Virus record (IMG/VR): IMGVR_UViG_3300042868_011342
Coordinates: 1-28,149 of that record
Source of the DNA: a virus
DNA length: 28,149 nucleotides
Reading direction: 5' to 3' (one strand)
In this document: piece by piece, positions 1-5,795 of the stretch
Position numbering within the stretch: the first letter of the stretch is position 1
How the letters are laid out: each line of letters starts with the position of its first letter
Notes under the pieces: model-generated
What the model saw: only the letters and a program-made list of their open reading frames with translations
The model's database searches: none
What the model was told of the DNA's origin: nothing
Translations under genes and position numbers: made by a program

Positions 1-52
1 GCCCCTCGGCGCTGGATACTCGTGGGGTACTCATCGCCAGATTATAACCCCC
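1..52. other. Left genome end, probable cos-side sequence
   Basis: These bases follow the HNH stop codon and reach the window edge. They contain a perfect minus-strand TATAAT (46 to 41) and most of the arm ATAACCCCCC (44-53), which is the inverse complement of GGGGGGTTAT at 28118-28127. If the ends are joined, about 100 bases separate the HNH gene from the small terminase gene, which is where cos lies in HK97-type phages. The assignment rests on gene order, not on a recognised cos motif. Confidence 0.5.
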
Positions 53-69
53 CTACCTATGGCGGGTAA
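41..69 (-). promoter_or_regulatory. Candidate late promoter (perfect -10) at genome end
   Basis: The minus strand reads TATAAT at 46 to 41. With a 17-nt spacer, the -35 position holds TTACCC (69 to 64), a 3-of-6 match to TTGACA. Transcription would run off the left end and, only if the genome is circular, into the terminase operon, with a leader of about 80 nt. The -10 is seen directly; promoter activity is inferred. Confidence 0.4.
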
Positions 70-373
70 CGCGGCCATGGCACGGGCGGCATAACACCCG
101 TAGTAGGTGCTCGGGTACTACGGGGTTTTGCCCTGGGTGCAGGGGGGTAATGTGGTCTACGGTTAGGTTATCCCGTGCGCCGCACGCCTCGCACCATGGG
201 CGCTTGGCGCGTAGCAGCGCCGATAGTTTGCGCCATGCTGGGTCGGTGTATACCGTAGGGCCGCGCTCTCGGCCCCGCTTGGCAACGATAGCCCCGGCGC
301 ACTTGGCGCAACGGTTGCCTTGCCGCTGCAATACCCCGCACGTTAGGCAAGCACGGGCAAACCGTAGCGGCAT
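53..373 (-). CDS. HNH endonuclease, packaging-associated
   Basis: This 106-residue protein has two zinc-binding parts. The N-terminal half carries CxxC pairs at residues 10/13 and 22/25. The C-terminal half is an HNH ββα-metal core: C61/C64, D73-H74 (in VDHITPL), H89 where the family often has Asn, and C95-x2-C98-H99. HNH proteins next to terminases assist cos cleavage in HK97-like phages, a known family role. Here it is the last gene of the transcription unit and would lie just upstream of the small terminase in a circular genome. The start overlaps the previous stop (TAATG) and is preceded by AAGAGGTA. A homing-type HNH is the alternative, but the position favours packaging. Confidence 0.85.
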   Translation of the reverse strand: MPLRFARACLTCGVLQRQGNRCAKCAGAIVAKRGRERGPTVYTDPAWRKLSALLRAKRPWCEACGARDNLTVDHITPLHPGQNPVVPEHLLRVLCRPCHGRVTRHR

Positions 374-774
374 TACCTCTTAGCCTTAAAGGCGGGCAAT
401 GGTAGTAGCGGCGCAATAACCGGGGCGAGGGCATCGGCTACCCGCTCGGTTTCGGTATCCCATAGGCTATTTAATAGTTCGTAGGCTTGGCTACCTAGTA
501 CCCCTTCGAGGCGCTCAACCATACGCTCAACCGCGGCGTTATGCACGTGCAATAACTCATGGGTAAGTATGTTGCGCTGGTGCTCGGGGGCCTCCTTAAA
601 AAACTCATTGCTTAACCGTATGGTGGCTACCCATAGGTTTTGGCTTACCTCAACGTCGGCCCAGGAATCGTCGGGGGGTAAATCGGGGCTTACCTTAATA
701 CGCCATTGGCGTAGGTTAAGGGTAGGCAATGCGGCGTTAAGGTAGCGCTCGGCTTGGTTTCTCATGGCTGGCAT
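373..774 (-). CDS. Zincin-like protein with HELLH motif
   Basis: From the start at 774 the protein has 133 residues. It carries THELLHVHN with the HExxH zinc signature at residues 72-76, followed by an acidic helix (DTETERVAD, about 106-114) that could give the third ligand. The fold suggests an SprT/ImmA-type zincin, but the substrate is unknown. An open extension to 900 runs through a hairpin-rich leader and overlaps the previous gene, so I reject it; ATG at 765 is a second possible start. Neither start has a good Shine-Dalgarno. The only purine-rich stretch (GGGCGG) is inside a hairpin arm at 780-787, suggesting structure-controlled translation. The stop overlaps the HNH start. Confidence 0.65.
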   Translation of the reverse strand: MPAMRNQAERYLNAALPTLNLRQWRIKVSPDLPPDDSWADVEVSQNLWVATIRLSNEFFKEAPEHQRNILTHELLHVHNAAVERMVERLEGVLGSQAYELLNSLWDTETERVADALAPVIAPLLPLPAFKAKR

Positions 775-779
775 TGTAG

Positions 780-836
780 CCGCCCGCGGCTGGGAGGAAG
801 CAGCCGCGGGCGGGGGGCCGCCCGCAAAGGGGCGGC
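780..836 (-). promoter_or_regulatory. Attenuator-like alternative RNA hairpins in leader
   Basis: On the minus transcript four arms follow one another: GCCGCCC (836-830), GCGGGCGGC (825-817), CCGCCCGC (813-806) and GCGGGCGG (787-780). Arm 1 pairs with arm 2 (7 bp). Arm 3 pairs with arm 4, extended to a perfect 13-bp stem (813-801 with 792-780) with an 8-nt loop. Alternatively, arm 2 pairs with arm 3 (8 bp, loop CCCC). This 1:2+3:4 versus 2:3 logic is that of an attenuator. Arm 4 ends six bases before the ATG at 774, so it could hide the ribosome site. No U-run follows either fold, so a classical intrinsic terminator is unlikely. Confidence 0.55.
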
Positions 837-856
837 GTGCGCGTATCTTAATACAC

Positions 857-1336
857 CTAGCCCCACGTATCGGGGGAAGCCACGCGTTTAGTTGCGGCAT
901 TGCTCGCCAACGGTAATGGCGAGGCGGGGCGCATAACGCACGTAGCGTCGCGGCATCGAGGGGTTAGCCCCTGCTCGGTATCGCCCCCGGTGCACCAATC
1001 GCAAAAGCGGTTAATAAGCATTTGTAGGCGGCGGCTCTCCCGCTCGGCGGGCGTAAGTTCTGGGCGGCGGTTTGGCATGTAAGGCTTGGGCAACTCGCTA
1101 CGCTCTACCCAATCGTCGTCCTCAAAGGGGCCAAAGGCTACGGCAAATAGGCGGCAAAACTCGGCGCTCGGGCGTCGCTCGGCTTTGGCATAGGAGCGGA
1201 TTGTGCGCCCCGTAATGGTTAGCCCTAACTCAACCATGCGGGCGGCTACCTTATCGCTGGCTAAGTTGGCGCTGCTATTTGGGTAGGCTTCAAGCACGCG
1301 CTTACCAATAACGTCGGGCCTCAATGCTCGGCTCAT
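857..1336 (-). CDS. Helix-turn-helix protein with C-terminal zinc knuckle
   Basis: The protein has 159 residues. Residues 25-70 look like a helix-turn-helix (SDKVAARMVELGLTITGRTI, then a conserved-looking SYAKAERRPS segment), so it probably binds DNA. Residues 112-133 form a C-x2-C-x12-C-x4-C knuckle (CDWCTGGD...CRDATC followed by MRP), a small zinc motif seen in various phage proteins. It may be a transcriptional regulator, but it lacks a CI-type cleavage domain and stands inside the operon with no divergent partner. The start at 1336 overlaps the previous stop (ATGA); the longer open frame to 1399 is not favoured. Directly downstream is the attenuator-like leader. Confidence 0.5.
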   Translation of the reverse strand: MSRALRPDVIGKRVLEAYPNSSANLASDKVAARMVELGLTITGRTIRSYAKAERRPSAEFCRLFAVAFGPFEDDDWVERSELPKPYMPNRRPELTPAERESRRLQMLINRFCDWCTGGDTEQGLTPRCRDATCVMRPASPLPLASNAATKRVASPDTWG

Positions 1337-1797
1337 GGCTGCACCATAAGCATAATGTCGGCAACGCCATAGCCCAGCGGGTAGCCCGCTGCACGCCATA
1401 CGGCGGGTGCCAAATCTATTAGCCGCTCATCGCCTCGGCGCTTTGTGCCGGTGCAGGAGCACCAATCAACCACCCGCACGTTTACGGTTACGCCCGTAGC
1501 CAAAAAGGTTATAGCCACGCCGTAGTTTTGCTTCCAGCGGTCGGGTACCAGCGCGCGCAACCCTGGGCCCGCGGCGCCGTAAAGGGTAATGCCCTTACGG
1601 GTATACCAGGTAGTTTGGTTGCCGCGCTCGGCATCAAACCAGGTAGCCGTACCAAATAGCGGGGTTTCGTAAAGCGTTGGCGTGCGAGGCTCCGTTAATA
1701 GTTGCGGTACGTACGGGGCGGGCGGCTCGCCCGTAGGCGCTGGGTTGCTCCATGCACCTATGGCAAGCAATAGGGCTAGGGCTAGGGCTATTTTCAT
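1333..1797 (-). CDS. Exported double-psi beta-barrel (RlpA-like) protein
   Basis: This is a 154-residue protein. A short Lys-plus-hydrophobic N-terminus (MKIALALALLLAIGA) is a typical signal peptide. Residues 48-154 resemble the double-psi beta-barrel of RlpA and expansin-like proteins: FGTATWFD, then GVAITFL, VRVVDWCSC (Asp111) and RLIDLAPAVW (Asp128) with GYGVADI. RlpA is a septal lytic transglycosylase, so this product may act on or bind peptidoglycan after export. It is far from the lysis cassette and sits in the early region after a nuclease gene (ATGA overlap). Catalytic activity is uncertain because I cannot match every RlpA active-site residue. Confidence 0.65.
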   Translation of the reverse strand: MKIALALALLLAIGAWSNPAPTGEPPAPYVPQLLTEPRTPTLYETPLFGTATWFDAERGNQTTWYTRKGITLYGAAGPGLRALVPDRWKQNYGVAITFLATGVTVNVRVVDWCSCTGTKRRGDERLIDLAPAVWRAAGYPLGYGVADIMLMVQP

Positions 1798-2150
1798 GGC
1801 TGCTTACCAAACCAGGCTACAAAATCGTCAAGGTCGAGCACAATAATAGTACGGCGCCGCTTGCCGGGCCCTGGGCTATCGCCTACTACCAGCGCTGCTA
1901 GTTGGTCGCCCTTGACGGTAATCGAGCGTAGCCAACCATCGTAGCGCTCGGAATAGGCGCCGCCTACCTTGCATTGCACCGCTACCCAATCGGTAGCCAC
2001 GTCGGTTTTACCGCCGAACTGGCCTACCCTCGCGCCGTTAAGGCGCTTGGCGACTTCGCGCTCAAAGGCATTGCCGCGTTGGCGCGCCGTGCGCCCTCGG
2101 CGCTTACGGGCGTTTTGCTCATCAACGTTTAAGTCGTTCGTTGCGGTCAT
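1794..2150 (-). CDS. PD-(D/E)XK nuclease, Holliday-resolvase-like
   Basis: The protein has 118 residues from ATG 2150, which overlaps the stop of the small gene before it (ATGA). An N-terminal basic stretch is followed by the nuclease core: RQRGNAFEREVAKRL (Glu30 candidate), GGKTDVATDW (Asp50) and VAVQCKVG (Gln59-x-Lys61). This is the QxK variant of the PD-(D/E)XK active site, with the family's following WLRSI helix. Phage proteins of this kind are often called Holliday junction resolvases or restriction-endonuclease-like nucleases. A role in resolving branched DNA during recombination or packaging is plausible alongside the Rad52/YqaJ pair, but not proven. Confidence 0.6.
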   Translation of the reverse strand: MTATNDLNVDEQNARKRRGRTARQRGNAFEREVAKRLNGARVGQFGGKTDVATDWVAVQCKVGGAYSERYDGWLRSITVKGDQLAALVVGDSPGPGKRRRTIIVLDLDDFVAWFGKQP

Positions 2151-2311
2151 CGTGCTAAAAAGCCTAGCGTAATGGCGGTTGCAACACTCAACGTAAACCA
2201 CGTAAATACCAGCCCTGGGTTTGTGCGGGGCTGGGTTAGGGCAATCCAACCCATAACTAGCGCTATGGCCGTATGGCAAACAATGAGGGCAACCGCTACG
2301 GCGCTAATCAT
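2147..2311 (-). CDS. Small two-helix membrane protein
   Basis: This hidden 54-residue frame fills the gap between 2150 and 2308. It begins MISAVAVALIVCHTAIAL and ends TLGFLAR. Two hydrophobic segments (about residues 2-24 and 35-53) flank a short polar turn (TQPRTNPG), so it should span the membrane twice. Both ends use ATGA overlaps: its start lies in the stop of the previous gene and its stop in the start of the nuclease gene. That junction pattern is the best evidence that it is real. It is close to an exported peptidoglycan-related protein, so a second holin-like or envelope function is possible. No family recognised. Confidence 0.65.
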   Translation of the reverse strand: MISAVAVALIVCHTAIALVMGWIALTQPRTNPGLVFTWFTLSVATAITLGFLAR

Positions 2312-2601
2312 TGCGGCAACTCAACAATGCGGGCAATGAGTACCCGAGCGCCGAACGGCGGCAATAGGATAGGGTCGCCTACTACGTGCAACGCGCCTTG
2401 GGTAATAAGCGCTTCAACCAGGTCGGTATTTTCGCTATACGCCTTGCAGAAAAAAAACCCTACGGGCGGCAACTCGCCGTCTACGTAGGTGCTCAATCGA
2501 GCGTACGGCATGCCGTCGGTATCAAATACCTCCGCAACGTTGCCGCGCTGGTTAAGCCAAAGGCCCTCCCCTTTGTACGTTGCCTTACGTACGGTTGCCA
2601 T
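2308..2601 (-). CDS. Hypothetical protein, 97 aa
   Basis: No family recognised. The product is a small soluble-looking protein with short beta-type segments (GLWLNQRGNVAEVFD, GVAR-like turns) and no membrane segment. ATG 2601 shares its A with the previous stop (TGATG) and follows GGGGGTAAGT, a usable ribosome site; the GTG one codon earlier is a less likely start. The gene sits in a run of tiny tightly coupled genes between the methyltransferase and the nuclease, so an accessory early role is the most that context suggests. Confidence 0.55.
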   Translation of the reverse strand: MATVRKATYKGEGLWLNQRGNVAEVFDTDGMPYARLSTYVDGELPPVGFFFCKAYSENTDLVEALITQGALHVVGDPILLPPFGARVLIARIVELPQ

Positions 2602-2795
2602 CACTTACCCCCGCCAATGCACGCCTTATGGCGCCAATCCCAGGTATGCGTAGCCTTGGCGCCCTCAAAGGTTTTAATAAGTACGCGGCTGGCTTTGGCG
2701 TGCGACTCAATCGGCTTATTGCACGCGGTGCAATCGCCGCCATGCCATACCGGCGCTTTGGTTGCGCCGCCCTTTTTGGTTTTTACTCCCGCCAT
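2601..2795 (-). CDS. Small zinc-binding protein
   Basis: This 64-residue basic protein has a CTAC pair (residues 22 and 25) and, near the C-terminus, WRHKACIGG (His/Cys pair), a likely CCHC-type zinc site. It could bind nucleic acid, but no family is recognised. The start is inside the last 13 nt of the methyltransferase gene, with a strong GGGGAGGAG upstream, so it is translated together with it. It may be a partner of the methyltransferase or simply an accessory early protein. Confidence 0.55.
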   Translation of the reverse strand: MAGVKTKKGGATKAPVWHGGDCTACNKPIESHAKASRVLIKTFEGAKATHTWDWRHKACIGGGK

Positions 2796-4231
2796 AGTTC
2801 CAACTCCTCCCCTGCGTTAATGGTGGGCGGCTCGCCCGCCAGGTTCGAGCCGCCCAGGGCTACGGTATCTGGCTGCTCGGCTAACGTCAAGCCTAAGCCC
2901 GCTTGGGCTACGGCAATGCGGCCGTTAATAATCTTTACGTACTCGGCCTCTCGCTCGCACCCAATCCAGGCTACGCCCTCTTGGATAGCGGCAACGGCGG
3001 TAGTACCCGAGCCCATAAAGGGGTCGAGGATAACCGAGCCTTTGCGGGCAACCATGCGGATTAAGTACGCCATTAAGGCAACCGGCTTAACCGTAGGGTG
3101 CGTATTGGCGCGGGGCTTTGACTCTCGCCCTCCATCGCGTAGGGCGCCCGTGCCCGCTACCTCGGTGTTAAACCCATCAAGCCCAAAGTTACGTTCGGCC
3201 CTCGCCGCCTTGGCTACGTAGAAAAACCGCGACGCCCCGCCGCTATCGCCATACGGCAAGCCCGAGGGTTGCGGGGTGTTTAGCCCATCGCCGTAGGTAT
3301 TTACCGCCTTAGCACCGTCTTTAACCGTATGAAAAAACCGCGAGGCCCCGCCGCTATCATTATGCCCGCGTACCCCTGGTTGCCGCGTATGCAGCCCCCA
3401 CCCCTCGGATTCTGGCCCCGCTTGCATCATTGCCGCTTGGCTTACACTCTCGCCGCTTTGCTCATCAAGCATTGCGGCCGCCTCCTCATCGAGCAATACG
3501 TTGGCTGGCCAACGGCCGTTTACGGCGTTGCCCTCAACGTTGCCAAACCGTATGCCATACACCCCGTTAGCCGTGCTAATACCGCCGGCATTATTAAAGC
3601 GTTCCTCGGTGCCAACGCGGGTAGCGTTAATGTTTATTGCGCCCGTACCGTAGCGCTGCACGTTTTCGGCAACCGTGCCAATAAGCGGCTTACGCGCCAT
3701 AACGATAGGCTCGACCGCCGGCTTTAACGCCGTGCCCCAACCTTCCCAATCGCGCGCGGCATCGGTTGCGGGTGCGGTTAAGTAATCGGTTTTACCTACG
3801 GTGCCGCTCTCATAAAGCGTATTGGCCTTAGTTGACTTTTCGCGGCTATTGGCATTACGCCCTAGTTTTACGCGCTCGGCGCCCGCGGCCTTATCTATCG
3901 CCTTACTTACGTCAAGGCTTTTTGGGAAGCCCGAGCCGTAAAGCCATAGTAGGCAATCGCGGATTTCAAACCCGGCGTCCTCAACGCCCGCCGCTAGGCG
4001 GTGGTAGGTGCGGGTGCCGCCAAAAGCAAGCAGGTAGCCGCCCGGCTTTAACACTCGGTACGCCTCGGCGGCCCATTGTGCCGTCCATTGCTGGAAGCCT
4101 AGCGGCGTGCCGTAGTTATCCCAATCCTTACCCATAAAGGTAAGCCCGTACGGCGGGTCGGTAATAACGGCGTCGACGCTCTCGGCATCGAGGGTACGCA
4201 TTTGCTCTACGCAATCGCCAATAAGCAGCAT
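2783..4231 (-). CDS. Beta-class DNA (N6-A or N4-C) methyltransferase
   Basis: The 482-residue enzyme shows catalytic motif IV DPPYGL at residues 25-30 near the N-terminus, preceded by MLLIGDCVEQM. The AdoMet-binding motif I, DPFMGSGTT, is near residue 403, after HPTVKPVALM. Order IV-target region-I defines the beta class, and DPPY points to amino methylation of adenine or cytosine. The middle 120-370 is long and probably holds target recognition; its specificity cannot be read. The start at 4231 follows TAGC of the previous gene and AAAGGGGG. It may protect phage DNA from host restriction, which is interesting given the missing palindromes of this genome. Confidence 0.9.
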   Translation of the reverse strand: MLLIGDCVEQMRTLDAESVDAVITDPPYGLTFMGKDWDNYGTPLGFQQWTAQWAAEAYRVLKPGGYLLAFGGTRTYHRLAAGVEDAGFEIRDCLLWLYGSGFPKSLDVSKAIDKAAGAERVKLGRNANSREKSTKANTLYESGTVGKTDYLTAPATDAARDWEGWGTALKPAVEPIVMARKPLIGTVAENVQRYGTGAININATRVGTEERFNNAGGISTANGVYGIRFGNVEGNAVNGRWPANVLLDEEAAAMLDEQSGESVSQAAMMQAGPESEGWGLHTRQPGVRGHNDSGGASRFFHTVKDGAKAVNTYGDGLNTPQPSGLPYGDSGGASRFFYVAKAARAERNFGLDGFNTEVAGTGALRDGGRESKPRANTHPTVKPVALMAYLIRMVARKGSVILDPFMGSGTTAVAAIQEGVAWIGCEREAEYVKIINGRIAVAQAGLGLTLAEQPDTVALGGSNLAGEPPTINAGEELELWRE

Positions 4232-4232
4232 G

Positions 4233-4526
4233 CTACGCCCCCTTTGCAGCGGCATACGCCGCGCGCCTTTTAGCGTTGCGTGCATCGCGGTTAGCCGCGT
4301 GCCAAGCCCGCATACGCGCTTTGTATGCCTCCTTATGGCGCTGGTACTTTTCGCGCTGGTGCTTACGCGCCGCCTCGGGCGTGCGGTAGCCGCGGGTTTT
4401 AACCTTTGGTGCCTTTACCCCCTCGGCCTCGCATGCCAAGCATACGGGGCTACCATCGCGGTAAAACTCGGCGTCGGCTGGCCAATCCTCTTGGCAACCA
4501 ATACAAACTTTGCCCTCCTCAACCAT
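4233..4526 (-). CDS. Zinc-ribbon protein with basic helical tail
   Basis: The protein has 97 residues. The N-terminus has two CxxC pairs (VCIGCQEDW and VCLACEAEG, about residues 8-32), forming a zinc ribbon. The C-terminal half is very basic and helical, rich in Arg, Lys, His and Tyr (KHQREKYQRHKEAYKARMRAW). This layout fits a nucleic-acid binding protein; proteins of this type are frequent in phage early regions and sometimes match HNH-like families, but no HNH core is visible. It lies four bases after its upstream neighbour and two before the methyltransferase, and has a GAGGAAT ribosome site. Confidence 0.55.
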   Translation of the reverse strand: MVEEGKVCIGCQEDWPADAEFYRDGSPVCLACEAEGVKAPKVKTRGYRTPEAARKHQREKYQRHKEAYKARMRAWHAANRDARNAKRRAAYAAAKGA

Positions 4527-4530
4527 GGCG

Positions 4531-4740
4531 CTATTCCTCGCCCGGGTTAATCATGGTGCCGAGTTTGCCAATCATGTTAAGCATGGCATCGTCTACGCTC
4601 TCGGCCTCAACGGTTAAGGTGTTGTTATCGTGGTCCTCGCATTGCAGCGTTACCTTGCCGGTTGCCGTATCTACTACCAAACTTGCATACCGAAAACCTA
4701 CCATTTCGGCCATGGTTTCAAGGTCGGTTAGGTTACTCAT
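4531..4740 (-). CDS. Hypothetical acidic protein, 69 aa
   Basis: No family recognised. The product is short, soluble and acidic, with a beta-strand-like centre (ASLVVDTATGKVTLQCEDHDNNTLTVEA) and a C-terminal helix. The ATG is preceded by AAAGGAGGTAGTAC, one of the best ribosome sites in the window, so strong translation is expected despite the tiny size. It overlaps the end of the kinase gene by 8 nt (ATGAGTAA). Confidence 0.6.
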   Translation of the reverse strand: MSNLTDLETMAEMVGFRYASLVVDTATGKVTLQCEDHDNNTLTVEAESVDDAMLNMIGKLGTMINPGEE

Positions 4741-5317
4741 GTACTACCTCCTTTTGGGCGGCTTCAAGCACCGCCGTTATGCACTCTAACGGTGTTAGGG
4801 CTTGGGTATCAAGCACTAACTCGGCGGGCAACTCGCCCGCTTGCCGCTCGGTAATGTCTAGTTGCCACGGCTCGGTTGCGCCCTCGGGCGGCCGTACTAG
4901 CCGTACAAAAAGGGTATGCGGGTACCATGCCGCAATGTAGTTACGCTCGGCATCGAGCCGCAAATCATCAACCACCCAGGGGCGGCTAGCCCCAAGGCCG
5001 ATAGTGCCGTCGGTCTGCTCGCACTCAACCCGGCGCCGCCATACCCGTAGCCAAAAAAGGTTGTCCATTTCCCGTAGGGCTGCGCCAATCTCTTGCAAAA
5101 GTTCCCGCCCGGTAATGAGGCGTGCCAAGCCCAAGGTATTTTGCGGGTACCTAGTTTGCTTATCAAACTTGCCAAAGGCCATTTGGGCTACCTCTCGGAT
5201 AGGCTCGGCAATGCTCAACCGGTCATAGCCGTAATGCTCGCTAAGCATTTGCGCCAAGGTGGTTTTACCCGTACCCGCTTTGCCCATAAATGCTATTGGC
5301 CGTAGGTGCTCGCTCAT
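4733..5317 (-). CDS. Deoxynucleoside monophosphate kinase-like P-loop protein
   Basis: The 194-residue protein starts with a P-loop (MGKAGTGKTT, residues 11-20) and contains VVDDLRLDAERNYI (about 115-128), which matches the switch region of phage dNMP kinases and adenylate-kinase-like proteins. It probably phosphorylates dNMPs to feed phage DNA synthesis in the cytoplasm. Substrate specificity cannot be read; with a modified-base pathway absent, ordinary nucleotide salvage is the simple guess. The start follows GGAGGGCGCAGCA and overlaps the previous stop (ATGA). Confidence 0.8.
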   Translation of the reverse strand: MSEHLRPIAFMGKAGTGKTTLAQMLSEHYGYDRLSIAEPIREVAQMAFGKFDKQTRYPQNTLGLARLITGRELLQEIGAALREMDNLFWLRVWRRRVECEQTDGTIGLGASRPWVVDDLRLDAERNYIAAWYPHTLFVRLVRPPEGATEPWQLDITERQAGELPAELVLDTQALTPLECITAVLEAAQKEVVHE

Positions 5318-5736
5318 TGCTGCGCCCTCCGCAAAATCTCGCCCAACGCTAAGGGGGTAGGGGGTTTCTTTTCTGCTCTCTCTCTGCTCTGCTCTATACC
5401 GTCAACCCCTTTTGGTTTCGTGCTCAATCTGGCGAGGTAATCCCGTTGGCGCTTTGCCGAGGTGGGGTCGACTTGGTATCGAGCGTAGTTCGAGATAAGC
5501 ACGGCGCCCTCCCCAGTTTTACTAAGCAGCCCGGCTGCTAGTAGTTGCGGGATAGCCCGCCCAAGCCTTGCACCTATGCAATGGCGGAGGTGCTCAACGC
5601 TCTTAAACTGCCCGCCGTTGCGCAACTGCTTGGCCTCGGCAATGGCAACGATAAAGGCCCTAAAAGCGGTATCGGTTATTTGGCTAATAGCCTCGTCCTT
5701 ATGCGCGTTTACTTCCCATTTAATCCATAAACCCAT
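5314..5736 (-). CDS. Winged-helix replication protein candidate
   Basis: This 140-residue protein has an N-terminal helical domain ending in a winged-helix pattern (TDTAFRAFIVAIAEAKQL, FKSVEHLRHCIGARLGRAIPQLLAAGLLS, then a beta hairpin VLISNYARYQVD). It resembles the first domain of phage replisome organisers. The C-terminal 50 residues are charged and probably disordered, and there is no DnaD- or DnaC-like loader domain. Its place right after the Rad52-like annealing gene supports a replication role. A strong GGAGGAGGG lies upstream, below a GC-rich hairpin. It could equally be a regulator. Confidence 0.5.
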   Translation of the reverse strand: MGLWIKWEVNAHKDEAISQITDTAFRAFIVAIAEAKQLRNGGQFKSVEHLRHCIGARLGRAIPQLLAAGLLSKTGEGAVLISNYARYQVDPTSAKRQRDYLARLSTKPKGVDGIEQSRERAEKKPPTPLALGEILRRAQQ

Positions 5737-5756
5737 AAACCCTCCTCCGGTATTGG

Positions 5757-5788
5757 TGGGGGGCGGTATAACCCGCTACCGCCCCCCA
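5757..5788 (-). promoter_or_regulatory. Intergenic hairpin between annealing and replication genes
   Basis: A perfect 12-bp inverted repeat (arm GGGGGGCGGTA at 5758-5768 and its complement at 5777-5787, extended by one A:T pair) encloses an 8-nt loop. No T-run follows on the minus strand, so it is not a standard intrinsic terminator. It separates two otherwise tightly packed genes and may set mRNA stability or processing. Confidence 0.5.
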
Positions 5789-5795
5789 TGGCTAA

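Noticed and set aside
1-5. GCCCC at both window ends as a terminal repeat or assembly overlap
   Set aside because: Five bases in a GC-rich sequence are not evidence for a direct terminal repeat.
774-900. N-terminal extension of the HELLH protein to 900
   Set aside because: It is Pro/Arg-rich, runs through the hairpin arms and overlaps the helix-turn-helix gene by 44 nt; starts at 774 or 765 fit better.
857-1336. Lysogeny repressor
   Set aside because: There is a helix-turn-helix but no cleavage or dimer domain, no divergent cro-like gene, no operator pair and no integrase in the window.
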